A program made the position numbers and the translations under genes. From the NCBI RefSeq assembly GCF_963677195.1, contig NZ_OY781918.1:1414923-1478922 (forward strand): a DNA stretch of 64,000 nt, given 5' to 3'. The stretch comes from an uncultured Marinifilum sp. (GTDB lineage Bacteria > Bacteroidota > Bacteroidia > Bacteroidales > Marinifilaceae). Positions 1-9,449 of this stretch are shown in pieces; position 1 is the first letter of the stretch, and the number at the start of each line of letters is the position of its first letter. The notes under the pieces were generated by a model, which worked only from the letters and a program-made list of their open reading frames with translations, did no database searches and was not told where the DNA came from.

Positions 1-2
1 AA

Positions 3-1064
3 CCAGGTATTGCCATGGAATATACTTTATCTACACTTATAAAGCGCCTTACCATAAGAGATAAAGCTCAAATTGGTTATATAACAGGACATGGAGAACC
101 CGAACTAGAAGCCATTAGTCAGGTAGTTAGTGAGTTGTCTATATTGTACGATATTAAACCCATTCATCTTTTATCCGAACCAGATTTAAGTAAATATAAA
201 TCCTTGATGTTAATAGCTCCTTTGGCATCCATTTCAAGTACTCAGCTTGGTCGACTTGATAATTATCTGGATAAGGGTGGTCGTTTAATGATTGCCATGG
301 AGCGGGTTAGAGGAATGTTAAATGATGGTATAGGTGTTAGTGTTTCTACAGGACTCGAGAAATGGCTCGAGAAAAAAGGCTTATATGTTGAAGATTCTTT
401 TGTTGTAGATAAGCAATGCGGTACAGTAACTGTTAAGCAGCAAGGTTTTTTTTCTATCCCTCAGCAGGTTAATTTTCCTTTTCTTCCTGTTGTTTCGCGC
501 TTCGAAAACCACAGTATAACCGATGGTATAGAAACTTTAATATTGCAATTTGCTAGTCCTATTAGCTTTGTTGGCGATACTATTTTAGAATATAAACCCT
601 TAGCATATACTTCTAAAATTTCTGGTAAATTACGAGCACCCATAAGTTTTAATATTGGCAGAAGCTGGCGAACAAAAGATTTTCTTTATCCAGATTTAAC
701 ATTGGCTGCAACTCTAAAAGGTCCTATGGGTAAGGGAGAGGAAGAAGGTAAAATTTGCCTGATTGGAGATGGTAATTTTATTGTAAACGGACTTGGGCAA
801 AATAAGATATCTATTCAAAAAGATAATATTAACTTTTTTGCCAACGCAATAGATTGGCTTTCCGACGATTCAGGATTAATGAGTCTTAGAACTAAAGGAA
901 TAAGTTCACGTCCGTTAAATGGATTGTCCGATACAAAGGTATTTTTTATAAAATATTTTAATTTTCTAATTCCCTTATTGTTATTAATTACTTATGGTTT
1001 AATTCGTTTTAAGCGAAGTAGTATTCGTAGAACTAAACGAATGCGTTCTGGTTTTATAAAGTAA
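3..1064 (+). CDS. GldG-like ABC transporter substrate-binding protein (5' end outside window)
   Basis: This is the C-terminal 353 codons of a protein resembling GldG, the auxiliary subunit that works with the GldF permease in the gliding-motility/ABC exporter system of Bacteroidota. The frame is open to the left edge of the window (Pro-Gly-Ile-Ala before the Met at base 15), so the ATG at 15 is probably internal and the gene is cut by the window. The GldG-like part contains the segment around IGYITGHGEPEL, typical of the periplasmic GldG domain. Near the C terminus there is one hydrophobic membrane segment (about window bases 945-1005, FFIKYFNFLIPLLLLITYGL) followed by a very basic tail (RFKRSSIRRTKR), as expected for a protein anchored by its C terminus with the tail inside the cell. 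Family assignment is by recognition only. Confidence 0.75.
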   Translation, partial: PGIAMEYTLSTLIKRLTIRDKAQIGYITGHGEPELEAISQVVSELSILYDIKPIHLLSEPDLSKYKSLMLIAPLASISSTQLGRLDNYLDKGGRLMIAMERVRGMLNDGIGVSVSTGLEKWLEKKGLYVEDSFVVDKQCGTVTVKQQGFFSIPQQVNFPFLPVVSRFENHSITDGIETLILQFASPISFVGDTILEYKPLAYTSKISGKLRAPISFNIGRSWRTKDFLYPDLTLAATLKGPMGKGEEEGKICLIGDGNFIVNGLGQNKISIQKDNINFFANAIDWLSDDSGLMSLRTKGISSRPLNGLSDTKVFFIKYFNFLIPLLLLITYGLIRFKRSSIRRTKRMRSGFIK

Positions 1065-1091
1065 ATAAGAGTAGGAAAGAACTGTTACCCG

Positions 1092-1126
1092 GCTTCTGGC
1101 AAACCGGGGAAGGTTATGCCAGAAGC
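1092..1126. repeat. Inverted repeat, 10-bp perfect arms
   Basis: GCTTCTGGCA (1092-1101) is repeated inverted as TGCCAGAAGC (1117-1126) with a 15-base loop. It lies 28 bases after the GldG-like stop codon. No T run follows it, so it may be an RNA processing or attenuation structure rather than a classical terminator. Confidence 0.4.
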
Positions 1127-1158
1127 TAATTAGCATATCAATGAATCGGGGAACAAAT

Positions 1159-1184
1159 AAAATCAACAATGTTGATTTTTATTT
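1159..1184 (+). terminator. Weak hairpin, possible terminator of the GldG-like gene
   Basis: AAAATCAAC (1159-1167) pairs with GTTGATTTT (1171-1179) around a 3-base loop, followed by a T-rich stretch. The stem is AT-rich. The rest of 1065-1377 is AT-rich and I see no gene in it. Confidence 0.4.
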
Positions 1185-1377
1185 ATCGTAAGCAATTTAA
1201 TTATATTAAACTTACTAATCAAAAATATTTACATATTAACAGATTTAATAATTAATATTTGGTTTGCAATAGTCAGATAATAAATATGTTATGTTCTTTG
1301 TGTGCAATTTAATTTAAAAAGCATTTAAATAGCACGACACTTAAACTTTAACAATAATTAAACAATAGCTTAAAAAA

Positions 1378-1414
1378 AGCAAAAAAAAATAGCGAAGAAA
1401 GTTCTTCGCTATTT
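1378..1414 (-). terminator. Rho-independent terminator after mltD
   Basis: AATAGCGAAGAA (1388-1399) pairs with TTCTTCGCTATT (1402-1413). On the minus strand the stem is followed by a run of nine U (the A run at 1381-1389 is partly in the stem) and then by more T-rich sequence. It ends the leftward parA-parB-DUF5683-mltD unit about 20 bases after the mltD stop. Confidence 0.8.
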
Positions 1415-1432
1415 GTATCTAAATATTTAACA

Positions 1433-3136
1433 TTAACTCTTTGGTTTAATTTTTAGTTTTTGCCCAACTTTTAAGCTTTTGGCATTCGAAATATTATTTA
1501 TTTTCATGATATCGTAATTAGAGATACCAGGGAATTTTTTTGCAATTGTCCAGAAGTTATCGCCTCGTCGTACTGTATAATAAACATACGAACCATTGTG
1601 TGATGATGTGTTTTTAACAGTACTTTTTGTTTTTGTAGCAACAGAAGAGGTAGTTTTGCCACGTGTAGCTTGCTTTTGTGCATAACTCATGCTATTAAAA
1701 CTTTTGTAGTAACTTTCTTTCGATTTAGGTACGTAAACTACTAAATTCTGTCCTACCTTAATTAAGTTTCTTCTAATGTTGTTCCAATATCTTAAATCGG
1801 ATGTTCTAATATGAAACCATGATGCAATTAATCCAACGGCATCGCCAGGTTTAACTTTGTAAAATACTTTAGCTTTTCCCTTAGGGGTTACATGAGCAAA
1901 TTTTTGATATCTGTCTCGTGGATTAACAACTTTATCTCTCTGACTGAAATAATATTCTTTTTTATATGCAAAAATAGAATCTTGCATATCAATAAATTTA
2001 GATGTGTATTCCATTGGAATTTTCAATGCATAAGCTTTTTTGCCACCAGGAATAATATCTGCTCTGTATTGCGGATTTAGTTCTCTTAATTGTTCTTTTG
2101 GAATATTTATAACTTTTGAAACCTGATCGAAATGCAATGTTTCATCAATCATTAAAGTATCGCAGGCAACAGGTAAGCTCGATGGTTTAGGATATAAATT
2201 GTGTTCCTTGTGAAAATTAAAAGTATAAATAGCAGCAATAAAAGCTGGAACATATCCTCTTGTTTCTCTGGGCAAGCGATAATAAATATCCCAATAATTT
2301 CTTTTGCCTCCGCTACGGCGAATTGCTTTGTTTACGTTTCCTGGTCCGCAATTATAAGCAGCAATTACCAAATGCCAGTTGCCATACACTTTGTACATGT
2401 CTTTTAGATATTTTACTGCAGCGTAACTAGCTTTTACAGGATCTCTTCTTTCATCAACAAAGGAGTTAACATCTAGTTTATACATTTTTCCGGTGCCATA
2501 CATAAATTGCCATAAACCGCTTGCTCCTGCTCTCGAAAGAGCTTTAGGGTTTAGTGCCGATTCAATAATTGGCAAGTATTTTAATTCCTGAGGAAGTCCT
2601 TCTTTATCCAGAATCTCTTCAAAAATTGGAAAATAATATTCCGACATTCCCATCATATATTCAACCTGCGATCTTCTTCGCTTAGAGTATAGTTCAATGT
2701 AATTTTTAACAATTTTATTGTACGATAAATCTATTAATGAAGGAATTTGGCTTAATCGATCAATATATATCGAGTCGGAAAGTTTTTCAGTAACTAATGC
2801 ATTTTCATTTTTAGAGTATTCATTGGTTTTGTTCGAATGCCTAATGTACCAAAGGTGTAGTAAACTATCTAAGTTGTTCGAAAATGTAGTGTTAATACTA
2901 TCGTTTAAATCGTATCTAACATCAACCTGATGAAGTTTTAAAAATGCAAGAGTGTCTGTTTCTGTTGTTGGAATATCAGTTTCGCTAACACTAACAACTG
3001 TATCAATTTCTGATAAAACATTGTTTGCAATTACTTCTTGTTCTGGTTTATTTTGTTCTGATATTGGCTTAATTGTGCTGCAAGCAAATGCAGTTCCCAA
3101 TAAAATGCAGGGAATTAAAAAAGTCTTTCTTCTCAT
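1433..3136 (-). CDS. mltD: Membrane-bound lytic murein transglycosylase D-like lipoprotein with two LysM domains
   Basis: Predicted to cleave the peptidoglycan glycan strand in the periplasm, anchored as a lipoprotein. The 567-residue product starts with a lipoprotein signal whose lipobox ends GTAFAC. A transglycosylase SLT domain follows, with the catalytic-region ESALNP (Glu near residue 192), then GASGLWQFM and AYNCGPGNV, which are signature motifs of this fold. Two LysM peptidoglycan-binding repeats lie at about 423-469 (VKPGD...) and 519-565 (VRRGD...). Order, length and domains match MltD-type enzymes of Bacteroidota. It lies 15 bases after the DUF5683 gene, so it is probably the last gene of the parAB operon, ended by the hairpin downstream. 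Confidence 0.9.
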   Translation of the reverse strand: MRRKTFLIPCILLGTAFACSTIKPISEQNKPEQEVIANNVLSEIDTVVSVSETDIPTTETDTLAFLKLHQVDVRYDLNDSINTTFSNNLDSLLHLWYIRHSNKTNEYSKNENALVTEKLSDSIYIDRLSQIPSLIDLSYNKIVKNYIELYSKRRRSQVEYMMGMSEYYFPIFEEILDKEGLPQELKYLPIIESALNPKALSRAGASGLWQFMYGTGKMYKLDVNSFVDERRDPVKASYAAVKYLKDMYKVYGNWHLVIAAYNCGPGNVNKAIRRSGGKRNYWDIYYRLPRETRGYVPAFIAAIYTFNFHKEHNLYPKPSSLPVACDTLMIDETLHFDQVSKVINIPKEQLRELNPQYRADIIPGGKKAYALKIPMEYTSKFIDMQDSIFAYKKEYYFSQRDKVVNPRDRYQKFAHVTPKGKAKVFYKVKPGDAVGLIASWFHIRTSDLRYWNNIRRNLIKVGQNLVVYVPKSKESYYKSFNSMSYAQKQATRGKTTSSVATKTKSTVKNTSSHNGSYVYYTVRRGDNFWTIAKKFPGISNYDIMKINNISNAKSLKVGQKLKIKPKS

Positions 3137-3151
3137 CTTATCTCTCTCTTC

Positions 3152-3817
3152 TTAAAATGTAATTTGACATCTGAAACCTAGCGAATTGCCCGAAAATGCT
3201 GAATAACTAACAGCAGGTTCAACTCTAATGCTTAAGTCTTCGTTTACGTTAAAATTAGTAAAATGGGCATCTATTGCCGCATCAACAATATTTAGTACGT
3301 AAACTGCGGCTAAAATGATATAGCTAAGATCACGATCGTGTTTAAAGGAGTCTTTTTTGTTTTGTAATTGTGTTTTAAACCAAGTATCGAAACTAGAGCT
3401 CGAGTTTTCAAAATCGTAGCCATCGGTATAAAGACTTTCGTAACTTTTAGAAGTAGGCTCTTCTATAGGAGTTTCTAAATCTTCCGATTGATATTTGTAA
3501 TCGTAGTAGTTTGAATAATCAAGATACCCCGATTTGTATTTTTTAAAGTTTTTGGTGTTCCAATTTATGGCATAAATGGTTGCTCCTATACCAGCATATA
3601 GAATTGGTATTTTCCAGTATTTTTTGTTGTATGCTTGTCCTAATCCGGGTAGTATAACCGAATACATGGTTGCTTTATGAGGAGAACGAATTTTTACATT
3701 CGATTCAACTTGTTGTATGGTATCTGCCGTAAGATGTTGTGCAGAAACTTTAGTTGTTCCTGCAAACATTACGAAAAATACAACCCCAATTAATAAAAGC
3801 GGGCGTAATTTATTCAA
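3152..3817 (-). CDS. DUF5683 family membrane-associated protein
   Basis: A 221-residue protein with an N-terminal signal-like segment (ending around TKVSAQ) and the sequence HKATMYSVILPGLGQAYNKK, the hallmark of DUF5683, followed by a short hydrophobic stretch and a polar middle part. The function of the family is not established. In Bacteroidota it commonly sits next to parA/parB, as here. It starts 28 bases after parB. The longest frame begins with TTG (bases 3817-3815) directly before a hydrophobic leader. No ATG fits better, so I keep the TTG start with some doubt. Confidence 0.75.
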   Translation of the reverse strand: MNKLRPLLLIGVVFFVMFAGTTKVSAQHLTADTIQQVESNVKIRSPHKATMYSVILPGLGQAYNKKYWKIPILYAGIGATIYAINWNTKNFKKYKSGYLDYSNYYDYKYQSEDLETPIEEPTSKSYESLYTDGYDFENSSSSFDTWFKTQLQNKKDSFKHDRDLSYIILAAVYVLNIVDAAIDAHFTNFNVNEDLSIRVEPAVSYSAFSGNSLGFRCQITF

Positions 3818-3845
3818 TTTTATGCAATTTAATTGTTTAACTATT

Positions 3846-4727
3846 TTACGAATTCATTTGATCCATAATTGCTAAAATGCGTTCAAGATCATCATCCGAT
3901 TTAAAAGGAATAATAATTTTTCCTTTACCATTATTTGTTCTTTTAAGATCTATTTTTGTTTCGAAATGTTTCGATAAATGATCTTTTAACGATTCGTATT
4001 CTTTTGGAAGATTTATTTTAGAATTTTTCTTTTGTTCCTCTTTTTTACCTGTATTTATTGAACGAACCAATTCTTCCACTTTTCTTACCGAGTAATCATT
4101 TTCAACGGTTAATTGAAAAATATTAAGCTGCGATTTTGGGTCATCGACATTAACCAATGCCCTTGCATGTCCCATTAATAGTTTTTTTTCGCGAATTCCT
4201 TTTTGAATTTCAACGGGTAATCTTAGTAATCGTAAATAGTTAGATATGGTGGAGCGTTTTTTTCCTACTCGGTCCGATAAGCTTTCCTGAGTAAGTTTAC
4301 ACTCATCAATTAATCTTTGATAACTAATGGCAACTTCTATAGAGTCTAGATCTTCACGTTGGATATTCTCAACCAGTGCAAGCTCTAACATCTTATCGTC
4401 TTCGGCCAAACGAATATAAACAGGAACCTTGCTTAAACCTGCAATTTTAGCGGCTCTAAAACGTCTTTCTCCGGCAATTAGCTGATAAGAATTATTGTTG
4501 ATTTTACGAACTGTAAGTGGTTGAACAATTCCCAATTCTTTTATTGATTGAGCAAGTTCATTTAAAGACTCTTGTGCAAATTTAGTTCTAGGTTGATAGG
4601 GGTTAGCTTCAATCTTAGAAATTTCTATCTCATTACTTAAGTTCCTTTCAGGGCTTTTTGCCTGAACTTCTTCAACATCATCAATTAGTGCTCCTAATCC
4701 TCTTCCTAATGCGCTTTTTTTTGCCAT
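3846..4727 (-). CDS. parB: Chromosome partitioning protein ParB
   Basis: ParB binds parS sites near the replication origin, spreads on DNA as a CTP-dependent clamp and works with ParA in chromosome segregation. The 293-residue product has the ParB N-terminal domain with IEANPYQPRTKF, the CTP-binding GERRFRAA motif, and ENIQREDLDSIE, followed by a helix-turn-helix region (LTQESLSDRVGKKRSTISNYLRLLRL) and a C-terminal dimerisation segment. Length is normal. It lies 15 bases after parA. Confidence 0.95.
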   Translation of the reverse strand: MAKKSALGRGLGALIDDVEEVQAKSPERNLSNEIEISKIEANPYQPRTKFAQESLNELAQSIKELGIVQPLTVRKINNNSYQLIAGERRFRAAKIAGLSKVPVYIRLAEDDKMLELALVENIQREDLDSIEVAISYQRLIDECKLTQESLSDRVGKKRSTISNYLRLLRLPVEIQKGIREKKLLMGHARALVNVDDPKSQLNIFQLTVENDYSVRKVEELVRSINTGKKEEQKKNSKINLPKEYESLKDHLSKHFETKIDLKRTNNGKGKIIIPFKSDDDLERILAIMDQMNS

Positions 4728-4742
4728 GTTAATTTTCCAGAA

Positions 4743-5552
4743 TTATTTATTATTCGCTATTGATTCTTCTTTATTGTCTGACTTGCTCGCTTCATTATTT
4801 CGTAATAATTCGTGGGCTAAGTTCAGGTAGTTTACTGCTCCAACCGAATCTGCATCATATAGAATTGCAGGTTTACCGTAACTTGGTGCTTCTCCAAGTT
4901 TTGTGTTTCGCTGGATAATGGTTTCAAATACCATATCCTGAAAATGTTTTCTTACTTCGCTAACCACTTGGTTCGATAATCTTAAACGGCTATCGTACAT
5001 GGTTAATAAGAATCCTTCAATTTCCAATTCAGGATTTAAACGGTTTTGAATAATTTTAATTGTATTTAAAAGTTTTCCTAATCCTTCCAATGCAAAATAT
5101 TCGCACTGAACCGGAATAATAACCGAATTGGCAGCTGTAAGTGCATTCACAGTAATTAATCCCAAAGAAGGAGAACAGTCTATTAAAATATAATCGTATT
5201 CGGGGCTTAGTTTTTCAAGTACATTTAAAAGTATTTTCTCTCTATTGGCAAGGTTTAGCATTTCAATTTCGGCACCTACCAAATCGATATGAGATGGGAT
5301 AATATCAAATCCTTCAATATCACTTTTCAGAATTGCTTCTTTGGGGTCAATTCCGTCAACAATACACTCATAAATACTTTTATCAATTGAGCGTACGTCA
5401 AAACCGATTCCTGAAGTAGAATTAGCCTGTGGATCTGCATCAACAATCAAAACCTTTTTTTCCAAAACAGCAAGGCTTGAAGCCAAGTTAATAGCAGTAG
5501 TGGTTTTTCCAACTCCTCCTTTTTGGTTTGCCAGAGCAATAATTTTAGCCAT
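4743..5552 (-). CDS. parA: Chromosome partitioning ATPase ParA (Soj)
   Basis: A 269-residue ATPase with the deviant Walker A motif NQKGGVGKTTTAINLA at the N terminus, the switch DADPQANST and DCSPSLGL (Walker B), all diagnostic of ParA/Soj. It drives origin segregation with ParB. I chose the ATG at 5552 (MAKIIALANQKGG); the slightly longer frame starts with TTG and adds two residues only. It heads the operon parA-parB-DUF5683-mltD. Confidence 0.95.
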   Translation of the reverse strand: MAKIIALANQKGGVGKTTTAINLASSLAVLEKKVLIVDADPQANSTSGIGFDVRSIDKSIYECIVDGIDPKEAILKSDIEGFDIIPSHIDLVGAEIEMLNLANREKILLNVLEKLSPEYDYILIDCSPSLGLITVNALTAANSVIIPVQCEYFALEGLGKLLNTIKIIQNRLNPELEIEGFLLTMYDSRLRLSNQVVSEVRKHFQDMVFETIIQRNTKLGEAPSYGKPAILYDADSVGAVNYLNLAHELLRNNEASKSDNKEESIANNK

Positions 5553-5599
5553 AAACAATTCGAGTTACAAGGATTAAATTAAATTATTTGATGTTGTTC

Positions 5600-5607
5600 C
5601 AAAGATA
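5600..5607 (-). promoter_or_regulatory. -7 promoter element upstream of parA
   Basis: The minus strand reads TATCTTTG, a match to the Bacteroidota -7 consensus TAnnTTTG, 48 bases before the parA ATG. I do not see a clean TTTG at the proper distance upstream. Confidence 0.4.
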
Positions 5608-5765
5608 CAATTTTAAGCGACATTTTTAATTTTGTGCCATTCTAAAATAGTAACAATTAGCATCAATTTATCAACATATTAAGACTAATGCTTTAAGATT
5701 CCCTTTAAAATAGATGGACTTAAACACCAAAATTTTTCATAATGGATAAATAAGTCTGTTCTTAT

Positions 5766-6767
5766 TTAGTTGTTAGTAAACAACTTTATACTTTCGTTTA
5801 ATAGTTGTTTTTTATCAATTGGAACTACCACCGGAATTTCACATACTATTCCACCTGCTAAATTCGATATGGCAGCAATTTCATTAGCTTTCATTCTTGC
5901 TGCTAAGCAAAGTGTTGCGACACTTATTACAGTGTCGCCTGCTCCCGATACATCGGCAATTTCTCTAACAACTGCAGGAATGTGTTCGTATGTTTTTTCG
6001 TTACTTATAAAAACGCCCAGCTCCGATAGAGTTATTAACAGTTTGTTAATACCCATTTCGTTTTGGAATTTTTTTGCTTGAGCAAATAGTCCTTTTATAT
6101 CGCCTTTTTCTAAATCGAGATTAGAGCCTTCTACAAACTCCTTAAAATTTGGCTTAAACAGACTAACATTTTTGTAGTCTTTGTAATGTCGTTTTTTCGG
6201 GTCAACTAATATTGGAATTTTCTTTTCGTTGGCCAAATTTGTTATTTCTGATATTAGTGTTTGGGTTATTACCCCTTTGTCGTAATCTTCGAAAACAACT
6301 GCATGAATCTTATGCTTGTTAAGTAAGCTTTTAATGTGATCGATAAATTCCAATTCAATTTTATCAGCTAGCTCATGAGTATCCTCTTCGTCGATACGAA
6401 TTAAATGCTGGTTATTGCTTATAAATCTTGTTTTTACGGTTGTTCTGCGGTGCTTGCTGCTAACAATGCCGTATTGTTCTTCTTGAATTTTTGTCAAAAG
6501 CTTTAGGAAATCTTTTCCTTTTTCGTCGTCTCCTATAACCGAACACAGAATAGGGTTTGCACCCATCGATTTAATATTTAAAGCAACATTAGCTGCTCCT
6601 CCTAATCGGTTCTCTCTTTCAACACACGAAAGAATTGGCACCGGTGCTTCGGGCGAAATACGTTCTACTTTACCCCAAACATAGGCGTCAACCATTACGT
6701 CGCCAATAATAAGCACGTTAAAATCGGCAAAGCTTTCAAAAATTTTTTCTAATTCAATTTTGTTCAC
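5766..6767 (-). CDS. D-glycero-beta-D-manno-heptose-7-phosphate kinase-like PfkB family sugar kinase
   Basis: A 333-residue PfkB/ribokinase-fold kinase most like the RfaE domain I (HldA/HldE N-terminal) enzyme, which phosphorylates heptose 7-phosphate for LPS inner-core ADP-heptose synthesis. The N-terminal IIGDVMVDAYVWGKVERISPEAPVP and LGGAANVALN are characteristic, and the C-terminal DVSGAGDTVISVA contains the catalytic Asp of the GAGD motif. The nucleotidyltransferase half of bifunctional HldE is absent, so a separate RfaE2/HldC must exist elsewhere. The start codon is GTG (6767-6765); no ATG lies close. Confidence 0.85.
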   Translation of the reverse strand: MNKIELEKIFESFADFNVLIIGDVMVDAYVWGKVERISPEAPVPILSCVERENRLGGAANVALNIKSMGANPILCSVIGDDEKGKDFLKLLTKIQEEQYGIVSSKHRRTTVKTRFISNNQHLIRIDEEDTHELADKIELEFIDHIKSLLNKHKIHAVVFEDYDKGVITQTLISEITNLANEKKIPILVDPKKRHYKDYKNVSLFKPNFKEFVEGSNLDLEKGDIKGLFAQAKKFQNEMGINKLLITLSELGVFISNEKTYEHIPAVVREIADVSGAGDTVISVATLCLAARMKANEIAAISNLAGGIVCEIPVVVPIDKKQLLNESIKLFTNN

Positions 6768-6794
6768 TATAAATATGTTTTTGAATTATGCCAA

Positions 6795-6802
6795 CAAAGA
6801 TA
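6795..6802 (-). promoter_or_regulatory. -7 promoter element upstream of the heptose kinase
   Basis: The minus strand reads TATCTTTG 27 bases before the GTG start. This matches TAnnTTTG. The -33 box is weak. Confidence 0.4.
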
Positions 6803-6870
6803 AACAAATTCGTCTGTTCATGAATTTTTAAGGCTTTCCTTAGGTATTTTTAACAGTTGACTTTGCTCTT

Positions 6871-9345
6871 TTACATCGGGTCAACATCAAAATTAATTTG
6901 GATGGCTTTAAATCGATCTATTTCTTTTAGGAAATTAGCTTGTTGGTTTAATATCCATTTTGCTTTCGAGGGAGAGCTTTTTTTCTCAATTTTAAGCAGG
7001 ATATTTACAATATAGTTGTTCTGAATTCTGTTAATTAAGGGTGCTTGTGGGCCAAATACACGAATTCCAAATATTTTTTTTAATGATTTAGCAAAGTAAT
7101 TGGCTGCTTCGTTTACCAGCTGTTGTTTTTTATGTTTTATGCTGATGTTTATTAAACGATAATAAGGAGGATAAATATATTCCTGACGTTCTGATAATTG
7201 CGAAGCATACATGCCCAAATAGTCGTTTTTAACTACACTGCGAATAATTTCATGATCTGGCGTATAGGTTTGAATGAGGACTTTTCCTCTTTTTTTCTTA
7301 CGTCCTGCACGACCCGATACTTGTGCCATCATCTGAAAACTGCGTTCGTAAGCTCTAAAATCGGGATAATTCATCATAGAATCGGCGTTAAGAATGCCTA
7401 CTAATCCAACATTATCAAAATCTAAACCTTTCGATACCATTTGTGTTCCAACTAAAATATCTAGTTCATGATTTTCGAATTTGTAGATTAGTTTTTCGTA
7501 AGCTTGCTTTTTTCTGGTGGTATCCAAATCCATTCTTCCAACTTTCGCAGTAGGGAATAAGTTTAGTAATTCTTCTTCGATTTTTTCGGTTCCAAAGCCT
7601 CGATCTTCAATATCTTTAGATCCGCAATGTTCGCAGTTTACCGGAGGATTAGAGCTGTGACCGCAATAATGGCAGGTAAGCAAATTGTTGTGTTGGTGAT
7701 AGGTAAGGCTTACCGAGCAATTTGGGCAATTGGGTACCCAACCGCAGGATTTACATTCCAAATAAGGTGCGTAACCTCTACGATTTTGGAAGAGAATAAT
7801 TTGCTCATTATTCTCCAAACTATTTTCCATCATAGAGAAAAGCTCTGGAGAGAAAATAGACTTCATCTTTTTTTTACGACGAGCCTCTTTTATGTCTGAT
7901 ATTATTATTTCTGGCATTTCAATTTCCTGATGCCTATGGAATAATTCTACTAATCCGTATTTGCCATTTTGTGCATTAAAATAGCTTTCGATGGCAGGAG
8001 TTGCTGTGCCTAGTAAAGTTTTAGCTTGGTGTAAGTTTGCTAGGTACAAAGCAGCGTCGCGTGCATGATAACGTGGTGCTGGATCGAATTGTTTGTAGGT
8101 GTTTTCGTGCTCTTCATCTACAATAATAAGTCCTAAATTATTAAATGGCAGAAATATCGAGGAGCGAACACCTAGTATCACTTGATAGGATTTTTCAGGA
8201 TTGTTACTTAGAATATTATTGTAGATTTCTACTCGTTCCGAATCGTTAAACTTAGAGTGATAGACTCCAACTTTATTGCCAAAAACCGATTTTAAGCGGG
8301 TAATAATTTGCGTGGTTAATGCAATTTCGGGAAGCAGGTATAGAACTTGTTTGTTGTTGTTTAGCTGCTCCTTAATTAAGTGAATATATATTTCTGTTTT
8401 ACCACTTGAGGTTACTCCGTGTAGTAAAACACAATTCTTTTTTTCGAAAAGTGTTCTTATGTTTTGAATGGCTTTTTCCTGATGTTGGTTTAATTTTTTT
8501 AATTCCGAAGTTTCAGCTTTAGATAGATCTATTCGATCGGTTTTTTCAAAATAAGTGTTTAGAATATTCTTTTCAATCAGGCTTTTTAGAATTGAACGGG
8601 AACAGTTTACCGATTTTAATAAATCGAGAACACTTACTTTATGTGGCTTAGTTTCAAAATAATGTTTCGAAAGATTTAAGTAGGAGTATAGAAGTTCCTG
8701 TTGTTTTTTAGCTCTTTTTAAATTGTTAAGTATTTCTCCCATTTTATTTTCTGAAAAATCAGAAAATAAAGACACAAATTCTTGTTTTTTTTCTTTGTAT
8801 CCCGATAAAATTTGTTCTTCGATGTAAACAGCACCTTTTTCAAGTAAAATTTTTACCTGAGGTAATGTGTTTTTTATTTTTGTGGCCTGATTTAAACTTG
8901 AGATGCTTACATCTTTTGAATGAGAAAGTATGTTTATGATTTGTTCTTCGGTTTTGTTTAAAACTTTTTTGGCAACAAAATTTTCGTTGAGACTTATTTT
9001 GGTCTGACTTTCGAGTTTTAATCCGGAAGGAATAGCTGCTTTATAAACATCTCCTAATACAGCCTGATAATATTGTGAAATCCAATCCCATAGTTTAAAC
9101 TGCAAGTTGTTAATGATAGGATTTTCATCGAGACAAGAGAGAATATCTTTTACTGTATAATTTTCCGGTTTATCGTTGTGTAATTTACGAACAATTCCGG
9201 TGTACAGTTTTTTGTTTCCCAAAGGAACAACCACTCTTTTTCCTATGGCTATTTCGTTTTTAAACTCATTGGGAATAGAATAAGTGAATAGTCCGGCCAA
9301 AGGAAGCGGTAATATTACATCCGCGAAATTGGTAGTTTTGTTCAT
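6871..9345 (-). CDS. priA: Primosomal protein N' (replication restart helicase PriA)
   Basis: PriA recognises stalled forks and reloads the replicative helicase. The 824-residue product has an N-terminal DNA-binding domain, Walker A GVTSSGKTEIY at about residues 308-318, the DEEH helicase box (VDEEHENTYKQ) near 408, and a zinc-binding region of eight cysteines at about 528-575 (CKSCGWVPNCPNC ... CHYCGH ... CEHCGS). The later helicase motifs GTQMVSKGLDF and QVSGRAGR are also present. Length is slightly above the 730-residue E. coli enzyme, usual for Bacteroidota. The promoter just upstream fits the Bacteroidota consensus very well. Confidence 0.95.
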   Translation of the reverse strand: MNKTTNFADVILPLPLAGLFTYSIPNEFKNEIAIGKRVVVPLGNKKLYTGIVRKLHNDKPENYTVKDILSCLDENPIINNLQFKLWDWISQYYQAVLGDVYKAAIPSGLKLESQTKISLNENFVAKKVLNKTEEQIINILSHSKDVSISSLNQATKIKNTLPQVKILLEKGAVYIEEQILSGYKEKKQEFVSLFSDFSENKMGEILNNLKRAKKQQELLYSYLNLSKHYFETKPHKVSVLDLLKSVNCSRSILKSLIEKNILNTYFEKTDRIDLSKAETSELKKLNQHQEKAIQNIRTLFEKKNCVLLHGVTSSGKTEIYIHLIKEQLNNNKQVLYLLPEIALTTQIITRLKSVFGNKVGVYHSKFNDSERVEIYNNILSNNPEKSYQVILGVRSSIFLPFNNLGLIIVDEEHENTYKQFDPAPRYHARDAALYLANLHQAKTLLGTATPAIESYFNAQNGKYGLVELFHRHQEIEMPEIIISDIKEARRKKKMKSIFSPELFSMMENSLENNEQIILFQNRRGYAPYLECKSCGWVPNCPNCSVSLTYHQHNNLLTCHYCGHSSNPPVNCEHCGSKDIEDRGFGTEKIEEELLNLFPTAKVGRMDLDTTRKKQAYEKLIYKFENHELDILVGTQMVSKGLDFDNVGLVGILNADSMMNYPDFRAYERSFQMMAQVSGRAGRKKKRGKVLIQTYTPDHEIIRSVVKNDYLGMYASQLSERQEYIYPPYYRLINISIKHKKQQLVNEAANYFAKSLKKIFGIRVFGPQAPLINRIQNNYIVNILLKIEKKSSPSKAKWILNQQANFLKEIDRFKAIQINFDVDPM

Positions 9346-9361
9346 TGTAAGGAATTTTCCT

Positions 9362-9392
9362 CAAAGTTATCAGATCTGATTGAAATCCCAAA
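9362..9392 (-). promoter_or_regulatory. Promoter of priA
   Basis: On the minus strand TTTG (9392-9389) is followed after exactly 19 bases by TAACTTTG (9369-9362), matching the Bacteroidota sigma consensus TTTG-N19-TAnnTTTG. The -7 box lies 16 bases before the ATG, so the leader must be very short. Confidence 0.65.
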
Positions 9393-9410
9393 GCAGGAAT
9401 CTCAATCAGA
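9375..9410. repeat. Inverted repeat between pfkA and priA
   Basis: TCTGATTGA (9375-9383) and TCAATCAGA (9402-9410) are 9-bp perfect arms. The repeat overlaps the priA promoter, so it could be an operator or a hairpin in the RNA leaving this interval. No T run follows on either strand. Confidence 0.3.
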
Positions 9411-9449
9411 GTGAATATGTTGAACAAAAGCTTTCGCTAATGTTAAATT

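Noticed and set aside
5559..5765. Possible replication origin or parS near parAB
   Set aside because: A sequence like TTATCAACA occurs once near 5669, but no cluster of DnaA boxes and no parS palindrome is seen. A CACGTG at about 1656 lies inside mltD and does not match parS.
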